Source: Shewanella morhuae (GTDB lineage: Bacteria; Pseudomonadota; Gammaproteobacteria; Enterobacterales; Shewanellaceae). Taken from it: a stretch of DNA of 64,000 nt. Of the stretch, positions 34,712-45,070 are shown one piece after another. The notes under the pieces were generated by a model. It saw only the letters and a program-made list of their open reading frames with translations. It was not told where the DNA came from and ran no database searches. The DNA lies in contig NZ_FTNN01000015.1 of the NCBI RefSeq assembly GCF_900156405.1, forward strand, positions 1-64,000. Direction: 5' to 3'. Position numbers and translations under genes: made by a program. Numbering within the stretch: the stretch's first letter is position 1; each line of letters begins with the position of its first letter.

Positions 34712-36436
34712 TTAAAAAGGAAAGATGATTGGCACCATAAATATCACGATCACGGAATACAACACAGATAACGGCAACCCTAAACGAACAAAGTCACTGA
34801 AGCGGTAATTACCCGCATTAAATACCATCAAATTGGTCTGATAACCGTAGGGGGAAATAAAGCTCGCGCTGGCACCAAACACCACCGCCATAATAAAGGG
34901 TCTTGCATCGACACCGTAATTAAGTGCAATCGCGTAAGCAATCGGGAAAGATAGCGCCGCAGCGGCATTATTGGTGACCAGTTCCGTCAGCAACAAGGTC
35001 ATCAAGTACACACCGACAAAAGCGCCAAATACACCATAACCATTGATAACCGAAAGCAATCCTTGCGCTAAGCTATCGGCAAGACCTGTGCTCATCATCA
35101 AATTGGCGAGCCCTAAGGCGCTCCCCACAATGACCACCAATTCTATTGGGAAACGGCGTTTAAGCTCAGCCAAAGTAACAGCGCCAATGGCAAAATAACC
35201 GAGCAACAACAACACTAAACCCTTAGCCAACGGCAACACACCAGTAACACTGAGTACAATCACAGCCGCAAAACCGAGTAATACCCAACGGCCACGGTGA
35301 TTGTCTAAGCGTACATTTAAATCTAGCCCACTCACTGCGGCAAACTCTGAGCTCAATTTTGGATTGGCGCTAAAACTATCCCCTGGCGTCAATAACAATA
35401 CATCGCCAGGTTGCAAAATAATGTCACCAAGTCCGCCCTTTAGCGGATGATGACCACGACGAATTGCCATCACGGCAGCATCAAACTGCTCACGAAAACG
35501 CGATGCTTTTAACGAGTTACCGACTAAACTGGATGACGGCGCAAGCACTGCTTCAACTAAATTTTGCCCCTTGGCTTGATGTTTACCAAACCAATCTAAA
35601 CCATCGAATTGATGTAATAACTCCACCGATTCCACCGCACCGCTAAAACGCAGCACATCGTCCGCTTGTAGCACTAGCTGGGGCGGCACGGGGTAAATAC
35701 AAATGCCACTGCGTTCTAACTCGACTAGATATAACTGCTTTAGCGCCCTGAGTTTATTGTCAACCACACTGCGGCCAACTAAGAGCGAACCTTTCGCCAC
35801 GTGAGCTTCGAGTAAATAAGGTAGCGCTTCTTCGTCTGACTCTTCGCGTCTATCGGGCAGAATATTTGCCAATAGGACCAGCAGTAACATACCCGCGACG
35901 ACGATCACAACAGCCACTGGCGTGAACTCAAAAAAACCTAAAGCGGGTAAACCGGCGTTTTCTACAAAGGAGTTAACAATTAAGTTAGTTGATGTACCAA
36001 TCAGCGTGAGTGTGCCGCCTAAAATCGCCGCGTAATTAAGTGGCAACAGCAATTTAGCCGGCGCGTGCACTTGATTACGGCGCACCACACCGATAAGCGA
36101 TGCCACTACGGCAGTGTTATTGGTAAATGACGATAACAAAGCAGTCGACAACCCGAGTTTGGCCATAGTTATAGGTAAAGAACTATTACCGATAACCTGA
36201 CTCAATTTGCCCAGTAGGGAGGTTTTTTCTAACGCTGTCGCGGCCAACACCAATAAAACTAAGGTGACCAAGCCAATATTGGTAAAGCTGGTTAATGCAG
36301 TATCAAGTGCAACCATGTCAAACAAGTAACACAGTAAAAATGCAAATAAAAACAATACTGCAGGATTAATGCGACCGCTAATTAAGCCAGCCACAAGCCC
36401 TAACAAAATAATCGCTAACAGCCACAGGTCACTCAC
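34712..36436 (-). CDS. SLC13-type anion permease with two RCK_C domains
   Basis: A 574-residue membrane protein. The N- and C-terminal halves each carry five to six helices of the citrate/sulfate (ArsB/NhaD) carrier fold with SFTNNTAVVASLIGV and TNNAAAALSFPIAY as paired Asn-rich motifs. A soluble block at about residues 200-375 holds two RCK_C (TrkA_C) domains. It starts three bases after cysN stops, in the middle of the cys operon. By context a sulfate importer, like SAC1/CysP-alternate carriers. No CysPUWA genes are in this window. Confidence 0.88.
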   Translation of the reverse strand: MSDLWLLAIILLGLVAGLISGRINPAVLFLFAFLLCYLFDMVALDTALTSFTNIGLVTLVLLVLAATALEKTSLLGKLSQVIGNSSLPITMAKLGLSTALLSSFTNNTAVVASLIGVVRRNQVHAPAKLLLPLNYAAILGGTLTLIGTSTNLIVNSFVENAGLPALGFFEFTPVAVVIVVAGMLLLVLLANILPDRREESDEEALPYLLEAHVAKGSLLVGRSVVDNKLRALKQLYLVELERSGICIYPVPPQLVLQADDVLRFSGAVESVELLHQFDGLDWFGKHQAKGQNLVEAVLAPSSSLVGNSLKASRFREQFDAAVMAIRRGHHPLKGGLGDIILQPGDVLLLTPGDSFSANPKLSSEFAAVSGLDLNVRLDNHRGRWVLLGFAAVIVLSVTGVLPLAKGLVLLLLGYFAIGAVTLAELKRRFPIELVVIVGSALGLANLMMSTGLADSLAQGLLSVINGYGVFGAFVGVYLMTLLLTELVTNNAAAALSFPIAYAIALNYGVDARPFIMAVVFGASASFISPYGYQTNLMVFNAGNYRFSDFVRLGLPLSVLYSVIVIFMVPIIFPF

Positions 36437-36439
36437 AAA

Positions 36440-37882
36440 TTAAGCTCCAAGCTTAGAGATATCGAGTACTTGCCAATGGGGGTAGTGTTTACGCACTAAG
36501 GCATTAAACTCCACTTCAAAGGCACTAAATTGTGATGTGGTTTGTTTATTAATATGTTGACCCGAAACAACCATCACTGCGGCGACGGTCGCATTACTTA
36601 AACGGTCAATTAAGATCATTCCGCCCGTATCTCGCACCAAAGAATACGCATCAAATACTATGTCTTCGGTCAGTTCTAAGGTCACGCGGGCAATGGCATT
36701 TAACCCAAGCGTGTCAGTGCTACTGCGCGCTAGAGTGTTAACATCAACCACATAATCAATTGCTGTTACAGAGGCTTGTGTTTTTTTACCCGCCACTTTG
36801 ATGTCATATAACTGACCCAGTTGTAATGGCTTTTCATCCATCCACACTATGTCAGCGCTGATCACATTAGCGACGGCTGGCGCTGAATCGGGTTTTGCCA
36901 ATAAATCGCCACGGGAAATATCGATTTCATCTTCCAGCGTTATCGTCACCGCTTGGCCTGCAACCGCTTCTTGTATGTCGCCATCGAAGGTGACAATACG
37001 CTCAACCTTGCTGCGTTTTCCCGATGGCAAAGCCACTAACTCGTCGCCGACCTTGATAATTCCAGAGGCTAAAGTGCCAGCAAAACCACGGAAATCTAAG
37101 TTAGGGCGCGACACATACTGTACTGGGAAACGTACAGGTAAGGAGCTGAGTTCACGTTGTGTATCAATAGTTTCTAGCAGTTCGAGCAAAGTGCCACCTT
37201 GATACCAAGGGCTTTGATTACTGCGCTCAACTACGTTGTCACCATTCAGCGCCGATAACGGCACAAAATGGATATCAAGACAGCCAAAGTCTTTAACGAA
37301 ATCGGTAAAATCAGCACGAATACGGTTGAATACTTGCTGGTCAAACTCAAGCAGGTCCATTTTATTTACGGCAACGACAAAGTGGCGAATACCCAATAAT
37401 GAGGCGATAAACGCATGGCGTTTAGTCTGCGTCTGCACGCCGTAGCGGGCGTCAACTAAAATCACCGCTAAATCACAGGTCGATGCGCCCGTGGCCATAT
37501 TGCGGGTGTACTGCTCATGCCCTGGGGTATCGGCGATAATGAATTTGCGCTTATCACTTGAAAAATAACGGTAAGCCACGTCAATAGTGATACCTTGCTC
37601 GCGCTCAGCTTGCAAACCATCCACCAGCAAGGCTAAGTCAATGGCTTCACCTGTAGTGCCCATCTTAGCGCTGTCGCTCTTTAAGCTCGCCAATTGATCT
37701 TCATAGATTTGTGCACTGTCGTGTAATAGACGACCGATTAAGGTGCTTTTACCATCATCAACACTACCGCAGGTTAAAAAGCGCAATAAACCTTTATGCT
37801 GCTGTAGGGCCAAATATTCTTTTACACCATGGAGGGTAATTTCCGCCGCCATGCGATTGGTTTTATTGACTGCTTTGTCCAT
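36440..37882 (-). CDS. cysN: sulfate adenylyltransferase subunit 1 (GTPase)
   Basis: A 480-residue GTPase subunit that drives APS formation by CysD. G1 is [13 protein letters not shown]3 [14 protein letters not shown]4 NKMDL. Three EF-Tu-like domains follow one another. The start was set at ATG 37882 ([11 protein letters not shown]) with GTGAGAA upstream; the frame could extend to 37933, adding 17 residues. Usual E. coli length is 475. No CysC domain is fused here; cysC is separate. Lies 81 bases after cysD. Confidence 0.95.
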   Translation of the reverse strand: MDKAVNKTNRMAAEITLHGVKEYLALQQHKGLLRFLTCGSVDDGKSTLIGRLLHDSAQIYEDQLASLKSDSAKMGTTGEAIDLALLVDGLQAEREQGITIDVAYRYFSSDKRKFIIADTPGHEQYTRNMATGASTCDLAVILVDARYGVQTQTKRHAFIASLLGIRHFVVAVNKMDLLEFDQQVFNRIRADFTDFVKDFGCLDIHFVPLSALNGDNVVERSNQSPWYQGGTLLELLETIDTQRELSSLPVRFPVQYVSRPNLDFRGFAGTLASGIIKVGDELVALPSGKRSKVERIVTFDGDIQEAVAGQAVTITLEDEIDISRGDLLAKPDSAPAVANVISADIVWMDEKPLQLGQLYDIKVAGKKTQASVTAIDYVVDVNTLARSSTDTLGLNAIARVTLELTEDIVFDAYSLVRDTGGMILIDRLSNATVAAVMVVSGQHINKQTTSQFSAFEVEFNALVRKHYPHWQVLDISKLGA

Positions 37883-37963
37883 CTTATTCTCACTCTTGAT
37901 CTGCTTAGCTGAAGGTCGCACTACAAAAGCCACATTCGCGAAATAGGCTTAACCTTGCCGACA

Positions 37964-38872
37964 TTAAAAGTAGCCTTGACGCTTCTTTTGCTCCATGGAG
38001 GCACTTTGATCTGAATCGATCAAGCGGCCTTGGCGTTCACTCGAACGGGTTAACAGCATTTCTTCGATAATTTTTTCTAAGCTGTCAGCCTCAGAATGCA
38101 TGGCGGCGGTGAGTGGATAGCAACCTAAGGTTCTAAAACGTACCACATCTTCTTTAATCTGCTCGCCTTCGGCTAACGTCATCCGCTCATCATCCACTAA
38201 AATTAGCTGGCCATTGCGCTCAACAACAGGACGTTTAGCAGCAAAGTATAATGACACTAACTCAATGTTTTCTTGATAGATATATTGCCAAATATCTAAC
38301 TCTGTCCAGTTAGATAACGGAAACACTCGAATACTTTCGCCTTTATTCACCGCGCCGTTATAGGTGCGCCACAATTCTGGGCGTTGGTTTTTAGGATCCC
38401 ATCGGTGGTGACGGTCGCGGAACGAATACACCCGCTCTTTGGCGCGAGATTTTTCTTCATCGCGGCGAGCCCCACCGAAAGCGGCATCAAAACCGTATTG
38501 GTTAAGTGCTTGCTTTAGACCTTGGGTTTTCATGATATCAGTATGTTTAGCACTGCCATGGTCAAAGGGGTTAATCCCCTGCGCTACGCCTTCAGGATTA
38601 GTATGTGTCAGCAGCTCAAAACCAAATTTCTTGGCCTGCGCATCACGGAACGTGATCATCTGCTTAAATTTCCAACCTGTGTCGACATGTAATAGCGGGA
38701 ACGGGATCTTGCCCGGGTAAAAGGCTTTACGCGCTAAGTGCAGCATAACGGAAGAATCTTTCCCGATAGAATACATCATCACAGGATTATCGAATTCGGC
38801 TGCAACTTCACGAATGATCTGGATACTCTCGGCTTCCAGTTGTTGTAAGTGGCTTAATTCACGCCCGGCCAT
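37964..38872 (-). CDS. cysD: sulfate adenylyltransferase subunit 2
   Basis: A 302-residue catalytic subunit that forms APS from ATP and sulfate. The PP-loop is [20 protein letters not shown] (about 35-54), with [16 protein letters not shown] and [13 protein letters not shown] as later motifs. Length equals E. coli CysD (302). Second gene of the operon after cobA. Confidence 0.96.
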   Translation of the reverse strand: MAGRELSHLQQLEAESIQIIREVAAEFDNPVMMYSIGKDSSVMLHLARKAFYPGKIPFPLLHVDTGWKFKQMITFRDAQAKKFGFELLTHTNPEGVAQGINPFDHGSAKHTDIMKTQGLKQALNQYGFDAAFGGARRDEEKSRAKERVYSFRDRHHRWDPKNQRPELWRTYNGAVNKGESIRVFPLSNWTELDIWQYIYQENIELVSLYFAAKRPVVERNGQLILVDDERMTLAEGEQIKEDVVRFRTLGCYPLTAAMHSEADSLEKIIEEMLLTRSSERQGRLIDSDQSASMEQKKRQGYF

Positions 38873-38928
38873 ACTATTCTCCGTTTACCTTAAATTAGCT
38901 GTAATTAGCACAGCATGGGTTAGCTTAA

Positions 38929-39774
38929 TTAGTTTACCGACGCCTTGGTCGACACGCTGACTGATTGAAATACCTGAATATTGGTGTGCCTACTTGCAAT
39001 AGATTCTGGCTTAAACCAATGCAAGCTGTCACTCAGCGCGACCACTTCACCAATAATCATCAGTGCTGGCATATGTAATTGAGGATCGGCTGCTAGCTGT
39101 TCAAGCTCGCCTAAACGGCCAATAAAGCGCCGCTGATCTTTGGTCGTCGCCTTCGACACAATCGCCACTGGCGTGTCAGGGCTTCGACCCGCATTGAGCA
39201 AACCTTGACGAATAATACCCGCATTAAGAATGCCCATATACACGACTAACGTATTGTTAGGGTTAGCATAACCTTGCCAATCCATCGGACGGCTTTCTAA
39301 TTGGCAATGGCCAGTAATAAAAGTAACGCCTTGGGCATGGTCTCTGTGCGTTAAAGGGATCCCAGCATAGGCCGATGTGCCGCTGGCTGCAGTAATACCA
39401 GGGATAACTTCAAACTCAACCCCTGCTTCGACTAAGGTTTGTAGCTCTTCGCCGCCGCGGCCAAAAATAAAAGGATCGCCGCCTTTAAGCCGCACTACAT
39501 TTTTACGGGTGTAAGCTTTGGTAACCAGTAACTGATTAATGTCGTCCTGCGCGGCGCTGTGTTTATTAGCACGTTTACCTACGGCAATCTTTTCAGCATC
39601 TTTAGGGATAAGCTCGAGGATATCTTCACTAACTAAGGCATCGTATAGCACGACATCAGCAGTCTTAAGGATGCGCCATGCTTTTAACGTTAATAACTCA
39701 ACGTCACCAGGACCTGCGCCCACCAGCCACACTTTGCCTTTGGCCGCTTGGCCCAGTAAAGATAACACTTCCAT
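38929..39774 (-). CDS. cobA: uroporphyrinogen-III C-methyltransferase
   Basis: A 281-residue SUMT enzyme that methylates uroporphyrinogen III at C2 and C7 to precorrin-2, the siroheme precursor. VWLVGAGPGDVELLTLKA and VRLKGGDPFIFGRGGEE are the SAM-binding motifs. The dehydrogenase/chelatase part of CysG is absent and must be encoded elsewhere. The start at 39774 follows TTGGGG seven bases upstream; 39792 gives six more residues without a ribosome site. First gene of the operon; siroheme is the cofactor of CysI. Confidence 0.94.
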   Translation of the reverse strand: MEVLSLLGQAAKGKVWLVGAGPGDVELLTLKAWRILKTADVVLYDALVSEDILELIPKDAEKIAVGKRANKHSAAQDDINQLLVTKAYTRKNVVRLKGGDPFIFGRGGEELQTLVEAGVEFEVIPGITAASGTSAYAGIPLTHRDHAQGVTFITGHCQLESRPMDWQGYANPNNTLVVYMGILNAGIIRQGLLNAGRSPDTPVAIVSKATTKDQRRFIGRLGELEQLAADPQLHMPALMIIGEVVALSDSLHWFKPESIASRHTNIQVFQSVSVSTKASVN

Positions 39775-39848
39775 CAGAATCCCCAACATCACTTTAGTCT
39801 GCTGAAATATAGCGCGTCTTATATTCCATAATAAATAGATAATTGTTA

Positions 39849-39875
39849 GTTTTTATATCATTTAGATATAAAAAC
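39849..39875 (-). promoter_or_regulatory. palindrome upstream of cobA-cys operon
   Basis: GTTTTTATATC (39849-39859), five bases, GATATAAAAAC (39865-39875), a perfect 11-base inverted repeat 75 bases upstream of the cobA start. It is well placed for a regulator of sulfate assimilation such as CysB (LysR family), but the sequence alone cannot name the protein. Confidence 0.5.
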
Positions 39876-40269
39876 ACCTAGGGGAGCTACCTAAAAACGG
39901 TTAAATGCTCTATTCAAGCCTTATAGTTATCTAGAATAAAGAATCAAATGCTTACATAACAATAACTTAGAAACCGTATCATGTTTTAATAACACTATAC
40001 TTTGTTAACTAGATTGATAATTTTTGCACTATGTTATTCCCAAAAACTCTACTCAAATGACGAATGCCCGATGAAAAATGTCAAAATGCAATCCATTATC
40101 AATTAACCGCCTCAGCAATATTGACTAAAAAGTAAACCCAAAACCTCGGCGTGCAGCATAAGATGTGATTTTTCAATAGCGATAGATTCACTTTCTAGTG
40201 GTAAGCTGGGCGCCATTATTTTTGTTGAGCTAGACAAACAAAAACGAATAAATACATCAGGGAGGACAG
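39876..40269. other. intergenic, divergent promoter region
   Basis: About 390 AT-rich bases between the palindrome and pldA, holding the promoters for pldA and perhaps part of the cob operon's. No gene is seen. Confidence 0.4.
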
Positions 40270-41154
40270 ATGAAACGACTTTATTCAGCTATCGCAGTGA
40301 TTGGACTATTATCGAGTGCTAATATAAATGCCGAAGAATCGCTAGTTAAAGAAAGAGTAGAAGTTGAACTCGCCACAGCAGATCTACCTTTTGTAATTAC
40401 ACCGCATAAAGTGAATTATTTTTTACCTGTTACCTATAATCCCGACCCTAATATGGATCCCTTTACTGAAGACGCTGTACTCAACCCATATTCATTAGAT
40501 GAATTTGAGGCGAAGTTTCAAATCAGTTTTAAATTCCCTATTTGGTACAATATTTTCGGTGATAATGGTCATCTATTTTTTGCTTACACTAACCAATCTT
40601 ATTGGCAGGTATATAACAAAGATACGTCATCTCCTTTTAGAGAAACCAATCACGAACCTGAAGTTTTTCTGATGTTTAATAACGATTGGAAAATCGGTAG
40701 TGTTACTAACTCTTTTTGGGGTGTAGGAGCAGTACATCAATCTAACGGTAAAGCCGGTCCACTTTCCCGTAGTTGGAATCGACTTTACGCCACGATGATT
40801 TTTGATGCAGGCCCACTCGCCTTCTCAACCAAAGTATGGTGGCGCATACCTGAGGATAAAAAAACAGATCCAAATCAGGCAAGTGGTGACGATAACCCCA
40901 ATATTGAAGACTACGTAGGTAGAGCTGAGTTTGTCGGCGTTTATGGTATTGATGCGCATAGGTTCACATTAACCCTTAAAACTAACTTAGAAGATATCGA
41001 CCGCGGCTCTGCAGAGGTAACATGGAGCTATCCGATTGTCGGTAACTTACGTTTTTATACGCAATACTTTAATGGTTATGGTGAGAGTCTTATCGACTAT
41101 GACTATCACAATCAGCGTATCGGCATAGGGATTTCACTCAACGACATGTTATAG
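40270..41154 (+). CDS. pldA: outer-membrane phospholipase A
   Basis: A 294-residue beta-barrel enzyme (OMPLA) that cleaves phospholipids in the outer leaflet. Signal peptide ends after NINA (21). The active site is VHQSNG with His156 and Ser158 and SRSWNR with Asn170; these are spaced +2 and +14 exactly as His142, Ser144 and Asn156 in E. coli. The enzyme is calcium dependent as a dimer. It starts with GGGAGGA upstream of ATG. The C-terminus ends NDML, not Phe. Single gene, parallel to and 155 bases ahead of the S41-like gene. Confidence 0.95.
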   Translation: MKRLYSAIAVIGLLSSANINAEESLVKERVEVELATADLPFVITPHKVNYFLPVTYNPDPNMDPFTEDAVLNPYSLDEFEAKFQISFKFPIWYNIFGDNGHLFFAYTNQSYWQVYNKDTSSPFRETNHEPEVFLMFNNDWKIGSVTNSFWGVGAVHQSNGKAGPLSRSWNRLYATMIFDAGPLAFSTKVWWRIPEDKKTDPNQASGDDNPNIEDYVGRAEFVGVYGIDAHRFTLTLKTNLEDIDRGSAEVTWSYPIVGNLRFYTQYFNGYGESLIDYDYHNQRIGIGISLNDML

Positions 41155-41309
41155 AAACATAAAGTAACAGAATGCAAAAATCAGCCATAACCTACTACCC
41201 ATTACTCAGATGAGGCTAAGTTGATATCAACACTGCTGTGAATGTCGAGGGCTATTAGGCCAACGGTTACATACCTTTTATGCCCTAAAGCAAAATCGAG
41301 TGGCCATGG

Positions 41310-42866
41310 ATGAATATGAGTTTTAGCTACCGCAGTATCGTCACATTGCTTTTAGCGATCATTTTAGCCTGCTTACTTCAGCTGGTATTTTTCGCGGCGC
41401 CAAAAAATAGCCCTCTTCCAGCACTCAATGCTCAAGAAATACGCCAAGATCTCTACACTCTATTAAATCAGATAGAACAATACTCAAGTTTTTATGCCTT
41501 AACGATGGATAGCACCAACGCGCAACTCAGCCATGTAGCGAGCCAGATTGCTGACCAACATCAGCATATGACACCCAACACCCGATTTGCCGCTGAAATA
41601 ACTAAATTACTGAATATACTAAAAGATCCCGCAGCATTGGTGCAAAACTTTGAGGACAAAAATGGCGAACTGCCTCTGATATTAAGGCCACTGAACGATC
41701 AATGGTTAGCTCTGGATAAAGACAATAGCCCAATCAATAGCAGTTTTCCTTTTATCTCCCATATTGATGGCATCCCTATCCATAAATGGGTGATAGCGAG
41801 CCAAGTTTACTTACCCGAATCAGCCAAACAGAGCCAAGAAATGCAGCTATCTTGGCTTAAAAAACTTAATTTATTACGTGAAGATTTAGGTTTGAGCATA
41901 AAACCCTATGTGCTTATTACCCTGATGAATGACGACATGCAAATTCAGCAGGTCACACTTGCTTTAGCACCAAAACAGTCGCAACTTATCGATGCTATCG
42001 CCAAAGAAGATGACAACCGTGAACCCAACTTGCTTGATCTCATTAATCAATTATCGACATTTAAACGCTCTGAGTTTAAAGAGATGTCTCATCGGTTAAC
42101 AACGGTCAACACGACTACGGTTAAACTTACAATAAGCGATCTAAATGCTTTTGAATTAGATAGAAAACTGCAGCAAGAACTGTTCAAGGGGATGACGCAC
42201 CCATTACTGATCATTGATTTACGTGATGCAAAAGGTTTTAGTCCCAAACTACTCACCATGTTGTCGCGATACCAAGATACAGACTCAAATAATACTTTAG
42301 CGCAAGACGTGATGGGATTTGCACATTACCGCCGCTCCCCCAAATTCAGAAATGATTACCTAAAACCGCTCCACTTTATGCCGCTTGATACGCTAGAGGA
42401 CAGTGTCCCTGGGCTTAACTCCCTCACCCACAATTTGCCAACGGTCAACGAAGATCAATTTAGCCCTTGGTATGTTCGCACTAAACCTATGGTGACGCCT
42501 GAAGGCCGCAATCGCTTAGCGCTACTCGTAGGATCCCATTGTCGCCAAGAATGTGAATGGATAGCCTATCGCACTAACTCTTGGTCAAGAGTTAATTTGA
42601 TTGGCGAAAAAACCTCTGGTGACTTTGCTCGTCATTATCATTTCAAATTGCCAAATAGTAGGCTCAACATAAGGTTAAGTAGCTCATTAACATACGATGC
42701 TCAAGGTAAGCTGTTGTCTGGTGTGGGCACGCTACCCGATATTTTGTTGCCGCAAAATGACGATATCCAATGGCAAGGACTGGTGAGTTTAGTGCGTTCA
42801 GCCAAGCCCAAGCAGCACCAGTCAACTCCACAATCAATAAAATTAGCTCAATCTAAGCTCAATTAG
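41310..42866 (+). CDS. membrane-anchored S41 peptidase-like protein with altered active site
   Basis: A 518-residue protein with an uncleaved signal anchor (TLLLAIILACLLQLVFFAA, about 12-30), so periplasmic. The C-terminal third looks like the S41 (tail-specific) fold: LLIIDLRDAKGFS then LLVGSHCRQECEWIAY and LIGEKTSGD. Aligned to S41 motif VLVNxGTASAAE, the residue three before the glutamate is Gln413, where the catalytic serine should be. Cys411 and Cys415 lie close by. I call it an S41-like protein without the usual serine, probably inactive as a serine protease. No PDZ domain is obvious. Function unknown; GTG/ATG start ambiguity is slight. Confidence 0.65.
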   Translation: MNMSFSYRSIVTLLLAIILACLLQLVFFAAPKNSPLPALNAQEIRQDLYTLLNQIEQYSSFYALTMDSTNAQLSHVASQIADQHQHMTPNTRFAAEITKLLNILKDPAALVQNFEDKNGELPLILRPLNDQWLALDKDNSPINSSFPFISHIDGIPIHKWVIASQVYLPESAKQSQEMQLSWLKKLNLLREDLGLSIKPYVLITLMNDDMQIQQVTLALAPKQSQLIDAIAKEDDNREPNLLDLINQLSTFKRSEFKEMSHRLTTVNTTTVKLTISDLNAFELDRKLQQELFKGMTHPLLIIDLRDAKGFSPKLLTMLSRYQDTDSNNTLAQDVMGFAHYRRSPKFRNDYLKPLHFMPLDTLEDSVPGLNSLTHNLPTVNEDQFSPWYVRTKPMVTPEGRNRLALLVGSHCRQECEWIAYRTNSWSRVNLIGEKTSGDFARHYHFKLPNSRLNIRLSSSLTYDAQGKLLSGVGTLPDILLPQNDDIQWQGLVSLVRSAKPKQHQSTPQSIKLAQSKLN

Positions 42867-42875
42867 CAAAAAAAA

Positions 42876-42896
42876 GAGCCAGCAATTAGCTGGCTC
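42876..42896 (-). terminator. terminator of the downstream minus-strand gene
   Basis: GAGCCAGC, loop AATTA, GCTGGCTC; on the minus strand it is followed by eight T. It ends the gene at 42953-44689. On the + strand it is only a weak terminator for the S41-like gene. Confidence 0.8.
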
Positions 42897-42952
42897 GGTT
42901 TAACATTTATTCGCTAGTTCAGTAGCCACGCGCCAATAAATGGCATCTAGAA

Positions 42953-44689
42953 TTACTTTTTATCTGTCGCTTTAGAATTAGCGACAGAGCCTATGACCAA
43001 ACCTTGCTGATTAACATCAAAGCTCATTTTCACTCGCATATTATAATCTTTAAGCATTTTCATTTCTTCAGGAACTGGCTCACCCGTCATTTCTAAAAAC
43101 GTGAGCATGGGAGTAAACATCTTGCCATAGTCAGCAGATAAGCTATACATGCCATTGGTTGACAGTTTCTCAGTTGCAAGTTTATTTGCTAGTTGCAAAC
43201 CTTTATCACCGCTATATACCACTAAATGCTGACCTTTAATCGCCAACATAGGTTTAATACCCAATGCCGGTGGTAGCATTAATATAGGAGATAAATCGGT
43301 AGCATCGCCATTATCGGCTAATTGCACATCTGCCAACATTGGCGCGAAGGGTTTTACCATATTGAATAACATAGCTGGATTGTCAGCACTCAGGCTAACT
43401 AAGGCATCTACACTTTCTAACTGGTAATCATCATCGTACGCAGCCAGTTTAAAGTCGAGCAGTGATACGCTCATACCCTTAACGCCATTAGCCATACCGG
43501 TAAACATGCCAAGCATGGCTGGGCTTTGTTGACTCAGTTCCGATTGCCATTGTGCCAACGGCGCACAAGTTAATTGTGGTTTTTGCAGATCATCCCAAAT
43601 GGCAGTTAAGGCAGGTGCGACTTCATTAACATCTAAACCGATACCCATCGAAAATATAGTGCTATTAATATCGGCCATATGTGCAGGAATAAACCCACGC
43701 ATTTTTTGTAACGCCGTCAAAATAGGCTGATTTTTAGTTTCAATCACAAATGAAGCAGCCATATGACTTTCTTTTTCGGTCACAGAAAACTCAGTTACCC
43801 CTGCAACAGTGCGCGGCCAATTAGCGGCAATAGCCGTTAGTTCAGCACGGCATTCAGGTGTTCTAATTTCAGCTAATGGATCTTCACCGACGTTCTCATT
43901 GGCTAAAAGCTGAGTCAATTGCTGCGATAGTAGATTACTATCGGCAGATGTTAATGCCTTTACTATTTCCACATGATTGATAAAGCTAACGCTGTTATTT
44001 TTAAAACCATGGGTCTTAATAATATCTTCTATTATCCCCGAAGCTGCTAATGACTGCGGCGCCTTCTTAATACCAAATGCCATTTCTAATAAATCAGGCT
44101 TGGTTAAAGAGGTGCTAAATGTCATCGTTAAAATGCCATCTTTCTGGGCAAATAATAATTCAATTTTTTCAGCGGTATTGTCGTCCGATAACATATAGGC
44201 GCGGTAATCAACGTCACCGATTTTACGCATTTCGTGGCTCACACCACTGTCTTTTTCGGCTTTGTCTAATACAGCCCAAAAAGCATCGACTTGATTAACA
44301 TCAATTTTGAATACTGGCAAAGCGCCTAATGTATAAATATAAGGTTTAACTTCATCAGGAAAGCCAAAGGTTTTCAACAATAAAGCAGGATCTTTAATTC
44401 CATCCATATATTGCTGATAGATGCTGACAAAAAACTTGCCCATAGGGCTATCTAACTCATCTAGTTCAGCTAAAGCATTACTTGGGTATTGTTGATAATT
44501 TCCAGAAATAGACTGTAAATAGGCTTTTAACGGGAAGGGGGTTAACTGACCCGAAAATAGCGGCGTATCAGCAGGCACATAATCGAGCAAAGGGTTGGCA
44601 GAAACACTTGAACCAGCACCATTTTGCGTATACCAATAACCGCCCGCACCGGCCGCAATAATTACCGCAGCAATCACAATCTTTTTCAT
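42953..44689 (-). CDS. uncharacterised membrane-anchored periplasmic protein
   Basis: A 578-residue protein that begins with a basic and hydrophobic anchor (MKKIVIAAVIIAAGAGGYWY) and then lies in the periplasm. The body repeats short segments of type DYVPADTPLFSGQLTPF and alternates helices and strands, like DUF3352-type or tandem domain proteins. It has three cysteines (TPECRAEL, QLTCAPL) that may pair. No catalytic motif is visible. Single gene with its own terminator; convergent with the S41-like gene. Function unknown. Confidence 0.7.
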   Translation of the reverse strand: MKKIVIAAVIIAAGAGGYWYTQNGAGSSVSANPLLDYVPADTPLFSGQLTPFPLKAYLQSISGNYQQYPSNALAELDELDSPMGKFFVSIYQQYMDGIKDPALLLKTFGFPDEVKPYIYTLGALPVFKIDVNQVDAFWAVLDKAEKDSGVSHEMRKIGDVDYRAYMLSDDNTAEKIELLFAQKDGILTMTFSTSLTKPDLLEMAFGIKKAPQSLAASGIIEDIIKTHGFKNNSVSFINHVEIVKALTSADSNLLSQQLTQLLANENVGEDPLAEIRTPECRAELTAIAANWPRTVAGVTEFSVTEKESHMAASFVIETKNQPILTALQKMRGFIPAHMADINSTIFSMGIGLDVNEVAPALTAIWDDLQKPQLTCAPLAQWQSELSQQSPAMLGMFTGMANGVKGMSVSLLDFKLAAYDDDYQLESVDALVSLSADNPAMLFNMVKPFAPMLADVQLADNGDATDLSPILMLPPALGIKPMLAIKGQHLVVYSGDKGLQLANKLATEKLSTNGMYSLSADYGKMFTPMLTFLEMTGEPVPEEMKMLKDYNMRVKMSFDVNQQGLVIGSVANSKATDKK

Positions 44690-45070
44690 TTAACAAACTC
44701 CATTTGAGATCAATTCAATTTTATATAAAAATAATGCCTAACATAATGTTCTGGCAATTCAATATTTACCGTTCTTACCTATCCCTAATATGAACAGTGT
44801 AAAAGCAGAATTTTATTAGTTTTACTGTAACAAGCCACACAGTAACACCACAGCCGAAAAGACTGAGGCAGTATTTTAAGGATTAATATAATAATTTACT
44901 ATAATTTAACATTAAATAAATTTAGATACGCATGAGGTAAAGACTTAGTTAACTAATATTTATTGTTGATAACGTTAGCGGCAGACGTATTCAGTCTGCT
45001 CTCAATTCTGCCACTATTCGTTGAGGGATGATGACGAATAAGCACAAGCTAGCTTTCAAGGCCGTCATAA
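44690..45070. other. intergenic
   Basis: 380 AT-rich bases between the promoter of the anchored-protein gene and the mtgA end. No terminator or gene is convincing. Confidence 0.4.
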
